The position numbers and the translations under genes were made by a program. Shown here piece by piece: positions 8,886 to 21,176 of a DNA stretch of 64,000 nt. Under the pieces are notes generated by a model. The model was given only the letters and a program-made list of their open reading frames with translations, had not been told where the DNA came from and searched no databases. Each line of letters opens with the position of its first letter. The stretch's first letter is position 1. The DNA comes from Bombyx mori (taxonomy: Eukaryota > Arthropoda > Insecta > Lepidoptera > Bombycidae): NCBI RefSeq assembly GCF_030269925.1, contig NC_085133.1, positions 3,988,001 through 4,052,000 on the forward strand, written 5' to 3'.

Positions 8886-9617
8886 CCCGATTGTGCCAAT
8901 AAAAATATCTTCAATAGTCTTCTTAGCCATCATCAACACATAGATCGAAGGTGGGAATTATCACGGTCCCTAAATGCAGGGGTCCCGCTTCGTAACCATT
9001 AACGGAGAATTATGTATGTTTTATCGCCAGCTTATAATCATCTGTCACTATCGTTACATTATTTTCGTATAATTTCATCTCGCTTCAACATTTAATAGTG
9101 TTGGGGCATAACATTGTTGTCGATGAAAAAAAGTTTTTTTTTATATTTCTTCTTCTTCTCCATCGCTCCCTCATTGCTGAGGATCGTGACCCCGTTTTAG
9201 CTTGTCGACTGTCAGCCTCCATATATAAAGAATATTTTATATAAAGAATCATTTAATTTGTATTTATAAATTTTATAATAATATTGTATTTATAAAAAAA
9301 ACACTACAATTTTGCTGTTCGTACCCAGTGTCACTTAGTGTACTCAAATGACAAGGTAAATATTGATATGAGATTCAATTCTCAAGTACAGAGTTATTGT
9401 CTTATACACAATCAACGGGGATTTGTGTAAGACAAATCACAGTTTCGATTTGTCATAGTCATCGATCATTTTGTAAGACCATGGATTACAGACGTATCCG
9501 TACAAATATTCGAGAGGTTAACCAATGATAAATTTATACCTGTGATTTGTCTTTTTACTTCCTTAAGGTGTTTTTGCTTCATAAAACTATTCGACTATGA
9601 GTGATACTACAAACTAC
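8886..9617. other. Intron DNA, no gene seen
   Basis: AT-rich. Contains short A/T-rich repeats around 9200-9300 and no recognised element. Confidence 0.4.
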
Positions 9618-9812
9618 ACCTCCTCACGTCATTTCCTCACTGCTGGTCCTTCCTCACTGGTCGTGACCATTATATGTCGACAGGATTTTGCTCCTTATAA
9701 TGTCCCGCCAGCGCCTCCGATCATTGGCCGGATGAAGGGTGTCGTGGAATGGGATCTCTAGTGTGGTGCGGATTTGGTCGAACCACTTCGTCGGACTGCG
9801 CCCGTGCGGTCT
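9618..9812 (-). pseudogene. LINE ORF2 C-terminal fragment (GRSPTRW type)
   Basis: On the minus strand this matches the fragment at 44720-44945, which encodes ...RPRGRSPTRWFDQIRTTLEIPFHDALRAA. The 9.7-kb copy has small gaps and is not translatable throughout. It represents the 3' end of a third LINE family. Confidence 0.65.
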
Positions 9813-9980
9813 CAAACTACATTAAAATCCCATTAATTGCATTAATAGTTCCTTCGATTTAATTTTTGGAATTATTACTTACTGTCCTGGTTTGCCGAAT
9901 CCAAAGTTCCTCATTCTCAAATAGGGCTGACATCAGACTGGCGATCAGTCGTATAAGGAAAACTAAATTGTGCCAGAAAG

Positions 9981-10052
9981 TTGTCGTGGCCTAAAGTATA
10001 GGATACCCAGTGTACTCGCATTAAGCGATGCGACAATTTTTCTAATGAAATG
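9981..10052 (+). mobile_element. Bm1 head fragment
   Basis: GTCGTGGCCTAAAG...ATACCCAGTGTACTCG...TTTTTCTAATGAAAT matches the tRNA-like head of the full Bm1 at 49291-49735, with an internal deletion of the B-box part. Confidence 0.6.
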
Positions 10053-11447
10053 CGCAATTAACGCGCGGACACCTCGAAGGAGGTTCGGTTCCCTGCCCGA
10101 AAATAAAAGGTGGCCCCGTCTTGCACATTTCTGTCGCTATGCATCTCATGCATGCTTGTGGTATGGTGGTACAGAAGTTATATATTACAATTCAGACTTC
10201 AACTAGTGTCTCGAGGTGCAAGGTGTGTAATGACATTCAGGATGTCCCAATCTCATAATAAATAAATGCAGTGGTAATCCCACATAGTGGCAGAGATGCG
10301 TGGAGCAATAGACGTAGAAACAGAAATTATGTTAGTTAAAGAATTATCACAAATAAAATTAATTATTAAAGATTATAATGACCGTGAGCATTTTTTCATC
10401 AAGATACCGTCTATTTATTGATTGTTTTCATTTTTATCTACGTATATATGTCATTGAACACGATGTTATAATAAAGTCACGTGTAAGACGATCCAGTCGC
10501 GAGGGCTTGAAACCGCTATATATTTACGCATATACATATTATATATTAGTAAACGATTTTTTTTGTAATAGGCGAATTAATTTGTTTGTATAAAAAATCT
10601 AACTAGGTCAGTTTTCAGATTGCATTCACCCTTTTTGCATATACTGATGGAAATGAAACTATTTTTCAAGCTCCTTATTGTTTTAAACATACAGAAAATT
10701 AAGTATGTTATTGCTATATATTAACCCTAATCTTAGGTTACCTTCCCCTATAGATGTCATTTTCTACTTTCGTCATAACAATGAAGCTTATATTATTTCT
10801 AAAGTGGGTATCGAATTCTTAAAATCAGGACGTATATTTGACTGTTTCGTGGTAAAAATAAGAGGGATCGTCATATCTACCCGTACTGGGTTGCAATACG
10901 TCATACCATCGATAAATACAATTATGTTAGGTTGATGTTAACAGAACATCAGATTTGTGCAATGTCCTAGCATTGTGCTAGTCCTTATGCTATTTTTATC
11001 TCATTGTGAATGTGATAGAACACGAAGCCAAAAGTATTTTGAATGCAATTTTATTTTTATGCGACAAAACAGCAGCTCAATAGAACGAACCTGTTTGTAT
11101 TTAATAACCGGTTTACATAACAAGGCTATTCAACAAAATATCGATAACATTAGTACTGACGTATCGACTAGCGCCCATCACTAGTAGCTCGGATGCCTCG
11201 TTATTTGTTGTTATTAGTTTTTTTTATTCATACATTTTTTTTTCACATTGGGATGCTTCGGAACCGGTTCTTAGCTCCTAATCTGATGAGCTCGACCCGA
11301 CCGCGTTCTCACCAAACCAGAAAAAGTATGCAATTGATGTATAGGATAGAGGCAGGATGTGGTAAATGTTATAATACCTATATATGTGATTCGGCGTTGA
11401 TTTGCGTTGAATTGCAAAAAAATCTAATTGTAATTGTCTTCGAAGGT
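10053..11447. other. Intron DNA, no gene seen
   Basis: Several short open frames occur by chance. None shows splice sites, a domain or a recognisable family. Confidence 0.45.
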
Positions 11448-11692
11448 TTTTTTTTAATGCTTAAATGGTTGGACGAGCTCACAGCCCACCTGGTGTTAAG
11501 TGGTTACTGGAGCCCATATACATCTACAACGTAAATGCGCCACCCACCCCGAGACAAGTTCTAAGGTCTCGAGTATAGTTACAACGGCTGCCCCACCCTT
11601 CAAACCGAAACGCATTACTGCTTCACGGCAGAAATAGGCAGGGCGGTGGTACCCACCCGCGCGGACTCACAAAAGGTCCTACCACCAGTAAA
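11448..11692 (-). mobile_element. Bm1-type SINE, headless
   Basis: T-rich start, then TTAAATGGTTGGACGAGCTC..., the GAAACGCATTACTGCTTCAC core and a terminus at CCTACCACCAG. Confidence 0.9.
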
Positions 11693-12051
11693 ACAAGTAA
11701 ATCAACTAACAAAACTAGTAAATCAAGTGTCATAAGTTCGTTTGTCCCCGAATCGAGACTTCCATCTCATGGGTCAAAGTTGAGGTCGGCACTCAAGTTA
11801 GAGGTCCGATAACCGGTATTACGGCGAGACTTGCATCCATAAAGTGCAAGAAAAAGGCTTATTCAATCGCTTAAGAGCGGGACTCATGAAAAAATCAGAG
11901 CTCGTGCTTATTCACAATGATGTTGAGCGTAAAACTAATATGTTACCACTAATTTAAAGCTATGCGAATATACCCGGACTCAAAGCTGTGGCTGGTATAA
12001 ATTTCTCATTTGTTGCCTAATAATGTGCATTCGTACAATAATTCATATACA

Positions 12052-12362
12052 AATGTTCACGATTGACTAACATCGTGTAATAAAAATGAAAGCCGCAAAA
12101 TTGTAATTTGCGTAATTACGGGTGGTAGGACCTCTTGTGAGTCCGCGCGGGTAGGTACCACCGCCTAGCCTATTTCTGCCGTGAAGCAGTAATGCGTTTC
12201 GGTTTGAAGGGTGGGGCAGCCGTTGTAACTATACTGAGATCTTAGAACTTATATCTCAAGGTGGGTGGTGCATTTACGTTGTAGATGTTTAAGGACTCCA
12301 GTAACCACTTAAGACCAGGTGGGCTGTGAGCTCGTCCACACATTTTAAGCAATAAAAAATAT
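12052..12362 (+). mobile_element. Bm1-type SINE with partial head
   Basis: It includes the middle segment (AAATGTTCACGATTGACTAAC, then the GTAATTTGCGTAATTAC stretch) upstream of the GGTGGTAGGACC core. The tRNA-like region is missing. It ends in AATAAAAAATA. Confidence 0.9.
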
Positions 12363-12883
12363 TTTTTTATTTATTTATTTATTTTAATGCTTCTTTCATT
12401 AAAAGATAACAATAGATTTTAAAAAAAATCCATATTTCGTTTAGCACATACCACTACGAACTGACCCTCGTAAATTCTCTAATACTTTTTTTTTTTTTCC
12501 TACCGGAAATTCGACTTCCCAGAACCAGTTCTGTTAACAGTAGCAACATTAACTTGACTAATAAAAAACATAATTATTTTATTTTAATGATAATTTATAC
12601 GTTATATATACACCGTAAACTGATATGGGGTAAAAATATTTTTATTTCCCCTCGTAAAAAGGTCAGGTGCTTTTTAACGATCGTTTTCGAAATAGCAGCT
12701 TTTTGTTTATTATCTTTGATGTGATCTTCAATAATTGGACATTTCTAGTCGATGAAGCTGTCTGGATAAGTGCCGGGCATGTGTCCGATGATGCACGTGC
12801 GATATTTATAAGCGTTCCTATCACATATCTATCGATTGATCTCTTAGCTTGCTGCGATCTACTGAGTTGTGATGAAGCGCATT
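12363..12883. other. Intron DNA, no gene seen
   Basis: An A/T-rich simple stretch at 12363-12390 followed by unique sequence. Confidence 0.4.
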
Positions 12884-13003
12884 TTTTTTTATTGCCGTTG
12901 TAGGCTGACGAGCATACCGCCCACCTGATGGTAAGTGGTCACCGTCGCTCATGGACGTCGGCAATGCCAGGGGCAGGGCCAAGCCACTGCCTACCGAACC
13001 GCT
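12884..13003 (-). mobile_element. 3' tail of the FFKRGLW-type LINE
   Basis: A T-run, then ATTGCCGTTGTAGGC...GCCCACCTGATGGTAAGTGG...GCCAAGCCACTGCCTACC. This is the reverse complement of the tail at 6500-6600. Confidence 0.75.
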
Positions 13004-13919
13004 GCATATTCAGGTTTCCATTCTTCGAATTAATAAATTTGTTTAAAGTATACGTTAGTTGTCAACAAGTGATCAAGAAAATTGTTTTCGCAAGCCATTT
13101 CGTGATTTCAATCAAAGCTTTGACGATAATATTTAAAGGCGAAAACAAGTTTTAAAAATAGTTGCGATTAAAATATTATATTATTATAGAATCATTTAAA
13201 TGTGATATATTATGTATGGTTGTAAGAAATATATACCATGCATTAATTAACCTCCATGCGTTATTTTCATGATTTTTAATGTAAGATTAATGTATTATGT
13301 ATTGTCAATATTATGGTTTATTCGTTGTATGCTTATTGGTAGATAAATAAAGTTTGTGCATTTATAACTAACTGGACAAATGTAACTCACATTATCTAGC
13401 AATCAGAATACGGTTCCACGTGTAGTAAATAAAAAAAAATGAATCCTCTCAAAACGTACTCAATAATCAATTCAATCCAATTTAAATTCCACACACAAAT
13501 TTCTAAACCGACTCTTTAAAATTACAATCGATAAAAAATGAGATTCAAAAGTTAAGTTTTCGGCAGTGAACATTAAATAATTAATGAAATAAGATTATAA
13601 ATCGCTTTTAATATACCATTATTGTGTCAATATACATAATTCAGACTACATCGTTTCTTGGACATTGCGATCATTTGATTTAAACATTTCGTTCTCTAAA
13701 TGGTCCATTGGATGGCTTCATTTAGTGTTTAATAATGGAAGAATTTGTGGTAATAATGTCAATGCGTTGTCAATAAATAGTTTTTCTAGTATTAGGGGAT
13801 TCCAGTTTTTTTAGTCAAAGCGTATCTGCTGTTAAAAAAAATTACTATCCACTTTGAGATTCTTTTGATTCGTTTTTGACTGAATACCTTTATGAGCATA
13901 ACGGATTTTCAATTTTTTA
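13004..13919. other. Intron DNA, no gene seen
   Basis: AT-rich unique sequence without a recognised element. Confidence 0.4.
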
Positions 13920-14072
13920 AAAATTTTTTTTTTTTTTTTTTTAATTGCTTAGATGGGTGGACGAACTCACAGCCCACCTGGTGTTAAGTGGTTACCGGAG
14001 CCCATGGACATCTACAACGTAAATGCGCCACCCACGTTGAGATATAAGTTCTAAGATCTCAGTATAGTTACA
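13920..14072 (-). mobile_element. Bm1-type SINE, cut at its middle
   Basis: A T-run and TTGCTTAGATGGGTGGACG through GTATAGTTACA, where it joins a LINE tail directly. The distal half of the SINE is absent. Confidence 0.85.
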
Positions 14073-14255
14073 CAGCCCACTGAGTTCCTCATCGTATCTT
14101 CTCAGTGGGTCGCGTTTTCGATTCGGTGGTAGATCCTGCGAAGCACTGCTTTGCTAGGGCTAGTGTTATCAACGTCCTCAAGTTAGAGCCCCGTGAGTGG
14201 CGGTAAACACTCACCATCAGTTGGGCTACTCGCCCCTCTGCCTGCAAAGTCTATT
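14073..14255 (+). mobile_element. Chimeric LINE tail
   Basis: It starts exactly at the 3'-UTR hairpin (CAGCCCACTGAG) of the Jockey-type LINE and runs to CCCGTGAG. It then continues as GGTAAACACTCACCATCAG...CTGCCTGCAAAG, which belongs to the other LINE tail family. Confidence 0.7.
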
Positions 14256-14395
14256 ATATAATAGTTTGATTGGTTTCGATTGGTTTGTAGAAGATTACGC
14301 TCTTCCAATTGCTGGAGTTGTCGTACTTATATCAAACATAAGTAACATTAGTAGGTTAGGCTAAAATGTAACAATATATTAATTACAAGCGGCCC

Positions 14396-14830
14396 ACTCC
14401 GGTTTCGCTCGGGTCTTTAACATAAATTTCAACGATATTTGACGTTGTTTTATTTTTTTAAATAAAAGAACACTTATTGCGGCATTACTATAATACTTAG
14501 ACATATGCTGTCGCGACACTTTTGTAAATAATAATGTGTTCTACAAAGTCGTAGTACGTTATATTATTCTATCATCAATAGTTTTCGCAGGGCACGCGAT
14601 GTAAAGAATATTTTTAGAATATTTTAATTTTTTTACACCTTGGGTTACATTATTGAAGTTTTAGTAAGGATCCATAATTTTTTTCAAAAAAGATTATAGC
14701 CTATGTCACTCGGGAATAGTGTAGCTTCCAAACAGTGAAAGAATTTTTCAAATCGGTTCAGTAGTTTCGCAGCCTATTCAATACAAACAACAAACAAACA
14801 AAACTTTCCTCTTTATAATATTTGTATAGA
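14396..14830 (-). mobile_element. Helitron-like element (family B)
   Basis: Read on the minus strand it starts TCTATACAAATATTATAAAG and ends near GGAGTGGGCCGCTTG. It is homologous to 21335-21768 and 40536-40946. Non-coding. Confidence 0.7.
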
Positions 14831-15368
14831 AATATAGATAACTTACAAAAAATTTCAAATTATATACGTTTTTCATCTCATCGTATCAACCAAACGAACT
14901 TGTATGAAGTTTGAAAACTTCCAAACTTTTCAATCTCAAATTCAATTCGCCCGCACCTCTAACGAGTTCATCATAATTACTGTAACATTCACAGCATCCC
15001 TTTCGCACAAATCGCCAATCGTATGTTGGTTTCGTTCTCCCGCGTCATATTCAACGCCATGTTGTAATAGAAGCTTTTATTTTGTGTCATTATATCCGAC
15101 GTCTAATTGGAACATGATATGCATTCACGATTATTATTAGAGACCCGTCGTTAGATTAACGAGAATTTCAAACTTTAAACGAAATTAGAAACTTTAATCT
15201 TGTTTTGACACGAATCTTGTTCACACGTTACTAACTTTTCAAATACTAAATAAACGGCTTTACCGAAATTCGGTTTTAGCCTCTCTTTTGAACGAAGTGG
15301 TGCTATTCCTATAAATAAAAAAATAGAAAGATCATAAACGTGTTACGAGTAAGATACAATCTTAAAGT
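14831..15368. other. Intron DNA, no gene seen
   Basis: Unique AT-rich sequence. An open frame at 14904-15140 shows no family features. Confidence 0.4.
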
Positions 15369-15469
15369 CCACTGGGTTTCTCGCCGGATCTTATTTATCA
15401 GTGGTTTGTGATTCCGATCCGGTAGTAGATTCATTCGCGAAGCAGTTGCTCTTGAGTTGTTAGGTCTCT
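15369..15469 (+). mobile_element. LINE 3'-UTR fragment, diverged
   Basis: CCACTGGGTTTCTCGCCGGATC... through AGATTCATTCGCGAAGCAG. It starts at the hairpin of the Jockey-type LINE and ends where a different tail begins. Confidence 0.65.
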
Positions 15470-15595
15470 TTCGGAGGCGCTCGGGCAGCTGTTAGCAAAT
15501 CCCACCTCTCCTGGCTGAGCCTTTGCTCGCCCACCTGTACTGGTGAAACTGGAAAGGCCTCCGGGCCAGCAGTAATCATTCAACCAAAAAAAAGG
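15470..15595 (+). mobile_element. Tail of another LINE family (GGCCTCCGGGCC type)
   Basis: It contains GCTGTTAGCAAATCCCACC, CTCCTGGCTGAGC and AACTGGAAAGGCCTCCGGGC and ends in an A-run. The same module is nested in a Bm1 at about 63122-63255. Confidence 0.6.
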
Positions 15596-15725
15596 GTCGC
15601 GATTCCGATTCGGTGGTAGATTCTGAAAAGTACTGCTCTTGCTAGGGCTAGTGTTAGCAGATTTAGGCTCAGCCCATGAGCTCACCTATCCATCCGCGCC
15701 ATAGCTAGAATAGCTCCTTAGCCAA
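15596..15725 (+). mobile_element. LINE 3'-UTR fragment
   Basis: GGGTCGCGATTCCGATTCGGTGGTAG...CTAGTGTTAGCA...GAGCTCACC. A second piece of the Jockey-type tail. With 15369-15469 it may be one copy split by the insertion at 15470-15595. Confidence 0.65.
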
Positions 15726-16333
15726 CTAATACGTAAATACAAAAGGTTTCATTTTTATGGCATTAATATTAAAATTATTATGAACGCTTACGAAATTATT
15801 TTAATGATTTCGCGATCTTTCTAATACCAGATTCCTACAGGGGTCAATGCCACTCGTAAGATTAAAATCTTAATTGTATTTATCTATCAGATTAGATGGC
15901 CGTTTGAACATCATCACGACTGTCGTGGGTAATCAATTTATTATGGCAATTAAGCTCAATAAACTACAGTTCGCGACAGGTTGACATTGCAATCGCGGCA
16001 TAATGTAGTATTGTTACGTCAAATTTTAATAGGACAACATTGTTGGGTTTTCCTTGATATTTATCGACTGTTATCCTTCTTGCGTTGATAATCCTCATTG
16101 CTTAGGGCCATGGCCTCATGAGGCTTTCATGGGAAAATGCACATGGTTGGGCCCCAAATCTTTCCATGGCAGTGCTTTTGGAAGTGATTTAGTTCTTCGA
16201 GGCTGCAACAGTCTTATTTTGGTTCGCCTAACTAACTGCCTCCCGACATTTCGGTATTGACTCATTTGCGGTGGAAAGGTCGAACTCCAATTAAACCCCT
16301 CCAGGCTTGGGACGGGCGTTGGCAGAGTTAATA
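15726..16333. other. Intron DNA, no gene seen
   Basis: Unique sequence. A GC-richer patch at about 16100-16170 has no recognised function. Confidence 0.4.
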
Positions 16334-16596
16334 TAACGTCGTTGTCAAACCAAAATCTGCTATGTGCACTTTAGGAGATTTTTACTTGTTGACATTTTCG
16401 TATAGTTCACAGCCCTATCTACCGTATAAAAAAAACTGTTATGTGTCTATAGCTTTAATATTTATCTATAGCTTTCATTTGATATAGTTTTTAAAAATTC
16501 ACCTTTATATAAAAATTTATACGAAAATGTTTTTACTCGTTAATTCAAAATAGAGTTTTTGCACATAGCAGATGTTGGTTTGACAGCGACGATATG
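16334..16596. mobile_element. MITE with about 35-bp TIRs
   Basis: The left end ACGTCGTTGTCAAACCAAAA pairs with the right end TTGGTTTGACAGCGACGAT, and CTGCTATGTGCA pairs with TGCACATAGCAG. It is about 263 bp with no ORF. A related end occurs at 19587. Confidence 0.75.
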
Positions 16597-17308
16597 TAAC
16601 ATTATTTGTTGTTAAAGTTTTCGATTTGAAAATCGTTTTGCAATCGTACTGGTTAGAGATCGATTAATACGATCGATACTCAATACGAATGATAAAATAA
16701 CAAAGATAGTGCAAGTTAAACATCTAGGTATTCATCTCTCCTTTGTCGTATCACTCTTGTCAGAGCGATCGTGGTCGTTATTTGGTATCATTGCTGTGGC
16801 CAGATATTGTACGTCTCACAAGAAATAGCCACTTTTCCTGGTATGTGGCGATGGTTAAATTCAATTTAAAAAAAAAAGAGAAAAATCCAATTTGTATGTC
16901 CTTTCTAAAATATATTTCGCAGGTTTTGTTTCGCGTCCGTGTTAACTCGTAAATCTTGGTGACCGCGAGTGTTACCGGACCCCACACAGGTAGTTTTTTC
17001 CTACCTGACCCGAATGACTCAACTCGGCTGATTATCGATTTTATTTGAGTAATAAAAACACCTCGCCTGTACCTTGTTGTGACATGTCTTTATGTGAATT
17101 TTTTGGGGCAATTTTAAATGTATCTTTTTTTTGTGTCGTTGCTCGGTAAATGTAATAGGGTTGTGCGTGTAGCTTTTTTATACTTATATATTACAGCTTA
17201 CACTACTAAATTATTTATTGATATTTTTTTCAACCTTTTTCATTGCGACATCTGTAAATGGGTTTGGCCGATTCGTGCTTTGGCCACTATTTCCCCAAAC
17301 ATTCGTCC
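16597..17308. other. Intron DNA, no gene seen
   Basis: Unique AT-rich sequence without a recognised element. Confidence 0.4.
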
Positions 17309-17516
17309 TTTTTTTACCTAGGTTGATAGCCTTAAGAGGCTATTTCAGCCTCCACTAACTAGTAGTAATAGCGAGAGAGAGTATAATTGTTTCAGCGTAA
17401 CCTTAACTAGTAGGTGAGCTCGCGGGGCTCAAGCCGGAGTGTTGCTAACACTGGCCCTAGCAAGGGCAGTGCTTCGCAGAATCTACCACCGGATCGGAAG
17501 CGCGACCCACTGAGAA
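17309..17516 (-). mobile_element. LINE 3'-UTR fragment
   Basis: TTTTTTACCTAGGTTGATAG...ATCTACCACCGGATCGG...CCCACTGAGAAG. It stops within the hairpin. A stretch of about 45 bases near 17350-17400 is not seen in other copies and includes a GAGAGAGA run. Confidence 0.8.
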
Positions 17517-17758
17517 GTCGACCTTAATGTTCTCATCTTATTATTTAGGAAGAGCTCATTCCTTAAATTTTATCTCGAGGGCCGTACCTATATTGAGATC
17601 AGACTTGGTCAGCCTTACGAACTTATTGAAATTCGACTACGACATTCTATCGCAAGTCTAGCCGCGATAAATCGCGCTATTCTTTCTGGTCGGCGTGTCT
17701 CGGCTCCGTTAACTAATCAACACCAGGTATTTTCTTACTTGTCCAACCAAATAAATAA

Positions 17759-17970
17759 AGTGGGAGGACCTTGTGTGAGTCCGCACGGGTAGATACCACC
17801 ACCCCGCCTATTTCTGCCGTGAAGCAGTAATGCGTTTCGGTTTGAAGGGCGGGGCAGCCGTTGTAACTATACTGAGATCTTAGAACTTATATCTCAAGAT
17901 GGGTGGCACATTTACATTGTAGATGTCTATGGGCTGTAATCTCGTCCACCCATCTAAGCAATAAAAAAAG
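17759..17970 (+). mobile_element. Bm1-type SINE with internal deletion
   Basis: GTGGGAGGACCTTGTGTGAG through CTCGTCCACCCATCTAAGC. About 30 bases around CCAGTAACCACTT are missing. Confidence 0.9.
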
Positions 17971-18087
17971 GCCCTTAATACTTACTATTTAGCCAGAACA
18001 TTCTTAGCTTAAACGAATAAGAATCATTTTTGCTTAAATCAGACCGGGTCGCCTTGAATTCGCAGAAATATTTGATGTGCTTTATTA

Positions 18088-18343
18088 CTGGTGGTAGGAC
18101 CTCTTGTGAGTCCGCGCTGGTGGGTACCACCACCCTGCCTATTTCTGTCGTGAAGCAGTAATGCGTTTCGGTTTGAAGGGTGGGGCAGCCGCTGTAACTA
18201 TACTTGAGACCTTAGAACTTATATCTCAAGGTGAGTGGCGCATTTACGTTGTGGATGTCTATGGGCTCCAGTAACCACTTAACACCAGGTGGGCTGTGAG
18301 CTCGTCCACCCATCTAAGCAATAAAAAAAATAAAAAAAATGTG
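18088..18343 (+). mobile_element. Bm1-type SINE, headless
   Basis: CTGGTGGTAGGACCTCTTG through CATCTAAGCAATAAAAAAA. One of the cleaner cores. Confidence 0.92.
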
Positions 18344-19039
18344 CTTGCGATTTACATTTAAATTCTTAGCAAACAGTACAGTAAGAGCTAGTGCTTACGT
18401 ATTGAGTTACTGAAACCGTATATTTTTGCGTCTATTAAACTCGAAGACGAAAAAAGCATTTTTTTTAGGTGGCAACTCCAAAATGGTATAACTTACAAAT
18501 CGAATGCACACAACAGCATACGTTGTGTACAATAGTCGTTATAACGCGTTACGCGTAGTTTGAGTGCGGTCCGCTTGTGTCAATATTTGTGTGAGTTGCC
18601 CTACGGACCCACCGCGTTTCGTGTTTCGTTCCCGGAAGAAAAGAAAAAAAAAAACTATTTTCTTTTTTATATACGTACAAAACTGTATGCCAATGTTTTG
18701 CATGTCAATGATAAATCAATCATTTTTGAAGTGAAACTTCTTTAGAAACGTTGTGATTTCAAACTTGATGAAACGAAAAAATAAGTCCATAGAGACACAA
18801 ACACATAAATGTAATAGGATTCAGCCGGCGAGAGAATGAGATAGAACACATTATACGTGAAGTTAAAATATCAATTCACAGAGGGCGCTACCTCATACTA
18901 TAAAAGATGATTTACAATTATTTACTAATGACAAAATTTTACATATACTTAGACATTTAGGATAATTGTATTTTAATTTTTGAAGGTGTCACTTCTACCA
19001 CGTGTGAATTGCACACATGTTTTTTTTATTTAGGCTACC
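18344..19039. other. Intron DNA, no gene seen
   Basis: Unique AT-rich sequence. An open frame at 18560-18745 has no recognisable features. Confidence 0.4.
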
Positions 19040-19230
19040 ACCTGAAATCCCGAAAAAATACTCTCAAAATAATGGGGAAGATGTTGACAGAAGAAGACAT
19101 GGATGGAGTGTATGAATGACGATATGAGAAAAAGAGTGAGTGTTGAGATGACGGCTGATAGAGGAGAATGGAATAGAAAATTTCGCTGTGCCGTCCGCAC
19201 CTAGTGGGATAAGGCGGAGACAAAGAAGAC
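19040..19230 (+). pseudogene. RTE-like LINE 3' fragment, degenerate
   Basis: Broken coding sequence resembling the RTE C-terminus, followed by GCCGTCCGCACCTAGTGGGATAAGGCGGAGACAAAGAAGACG. Several stops and frameshifts. Confidence 0.55.
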
Positions 19231-19586
19231 GATTCCGTCGGGAAACTCTTTTATTGTCTTTACAAAAATTAACTGATAATTTTCCCTCTGCTTGTGCAGT
19301 CGAAGCCTTGGGTAATTGATACTATATATATATGATATAATCCAATCCGCGCTAAAAAACAAGTTCAAGAATTTGACAATGAAACGTGCAACGAACACTA
19401 TGTATATTTTGTTATCTAAATTAGATAAACTTGATAATGGAATTCCACTAAATTAAAGATACTACAAATTATAATGTATTATTTATTACATTTCAACACA
19501 AACACGCTATATTTGATGTAATTAATTATGTTGCGCTTATTTAAGAAGCGGCAAATTAAATCTGCTTATTGCCATTGTAGTGAGAC

Positions 19587-20132
19587 CAACATATCGTCGC
19601 TGTCAAACCAAAATTTGCTATGTGCAAAAGCTTTATTTCGAATTAACGAGTTTTTGGCTCAATAGGTTTTCTACCTTCATACCTATACTTCCTTGCTTTG
19701 TTAAGATTAACAGTAAGTACGTGATACAAAGATGTTCAGAATTTAAATATGTAATATTTTGATTGAGTATACTCGTATGTAAAAAATAATATAGAGACTG
19801 GCTTTAACTTCTTTGGAAGCTATCTGAAACAGCAGCAACCCTTGTCGTACAGAGACTAAAAAAAATAAGATTAGTTTTAGACAAAGTTGGGAAAAAAAAG
19901 ACTCAGGAAATTTATGTTGAAAATTAGTGTTATTGTATCCTATGAATGTATTAAGTTTTAGAAAGTGGAGATGCGTTAATGGGATATAAAATTATGTTTT
20001 TTTTCCTGCCTAAGCTGATGGTAAAGCAATTCTAAACATCTTTGTATTACGTACCTACTGTTAATTTTAATAAAGCAATATAATTCTGAAGTATAGGTAC
20101 GAAGGTAGAAAACCTATTGAGCCAATAAGCCA
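19587..20132. repeat. Large inverted repeat with MITE-like outer end
   Basis: About 19647-19745 is the reverse complement of about 20026-20132 with a few differences (e.g. GAGCCAATAAGCC against GGCTCAATAGG), around a spacer of about 280 bp. The left flank, CGTCGCTGTCAAACCAAAAT, matches the TIR of the element at 16334-16596. No ORF. Confidence 0.7.
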
Positions 20133-21176
20133 ATAATAATGATTCATTTCCTAATTTATAAGAAGTAGTATTTGTTAAGTTGAGGTATTGACAAAATTAT
20201 CTCAAAATATAAGAGCTACCGCTTCGAACAAAAACAGTCAAATGGCACGAACTAAAGTATTATCATAAGGCGTCAATAAAAACACTACATAATAATATGT
20301 ACATTTAAAAAACTAAATATATTTTATTTTGAAGACGTCTTATAAAATAAAAATATAGAGTCACAAATTTTATACTGAGTGACTGACAAATGGAACCTGT
20401 GCTCTCTGACATACATAATATATTTTACAACAAGTATTTGCAGTCGCGGAAGAAATAAATCAGCTATGTAAAATCAACCGGCTTGGATTCCGTGTGCTAT
20501 CTGGTGAACCTTGCGAGAAACCTTGCCTAAAATTACTAAACTATTGTGATCGATATGTTTTTTTAAATTTTATTTAAAGAGGATGAATAAGTAGACCCGG
20601 TTTAATTCACGAACAAATTTAAACGTCTTAACCTATTTAGGGTACAAGTTACAAATGCACCAAGTTTTTAGATTTTTACTGTTGGTAGGATCAGATTTTC
20701 TTGGAAATGAAATTTTCTTGACTATATAATTTATAGTTGGCTAAAAAAAAAGTTCTTACTTCTTCATCACCAATTCAGAATACAATTACACCGATGCCGA
20801 AGAATTGACATGAAACTCAAGAGGTATTTCCAAAGAAATGTACATTACGCAAAATTTACAAAATATATATTATTACATATGTTGAACTGCAGAAGAAATA
20901 GGTCTGCAGTACTGAATGCTGAATATTATATCTTCGTGCTGACGACCAATATTTAAAACCAAATTGGAACATGATTCATTAATAAATAAAAAGGTGTTTA
21001 CGTTTTAATCACGCCCAAAACTTTAATCATGTTATCAATAGGTCTAATCATTTAAATTTATCTTAATAATTTTTAATTAACATGTAATTATATCTGGAGC
21101 TTCGAACATTTCATAGTTTGCGTGGTCAAGGTCCTCCAGTTTTGAAGTCATTGACGGAGTTTTTTTTTTATTTCAG
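20133..21176. other. Intron DNA before the second exon
   Basis: Repeat-poor AT-rich DNA. The final T-run and TTTCAG form the acceptor. Confidence 0.5.
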
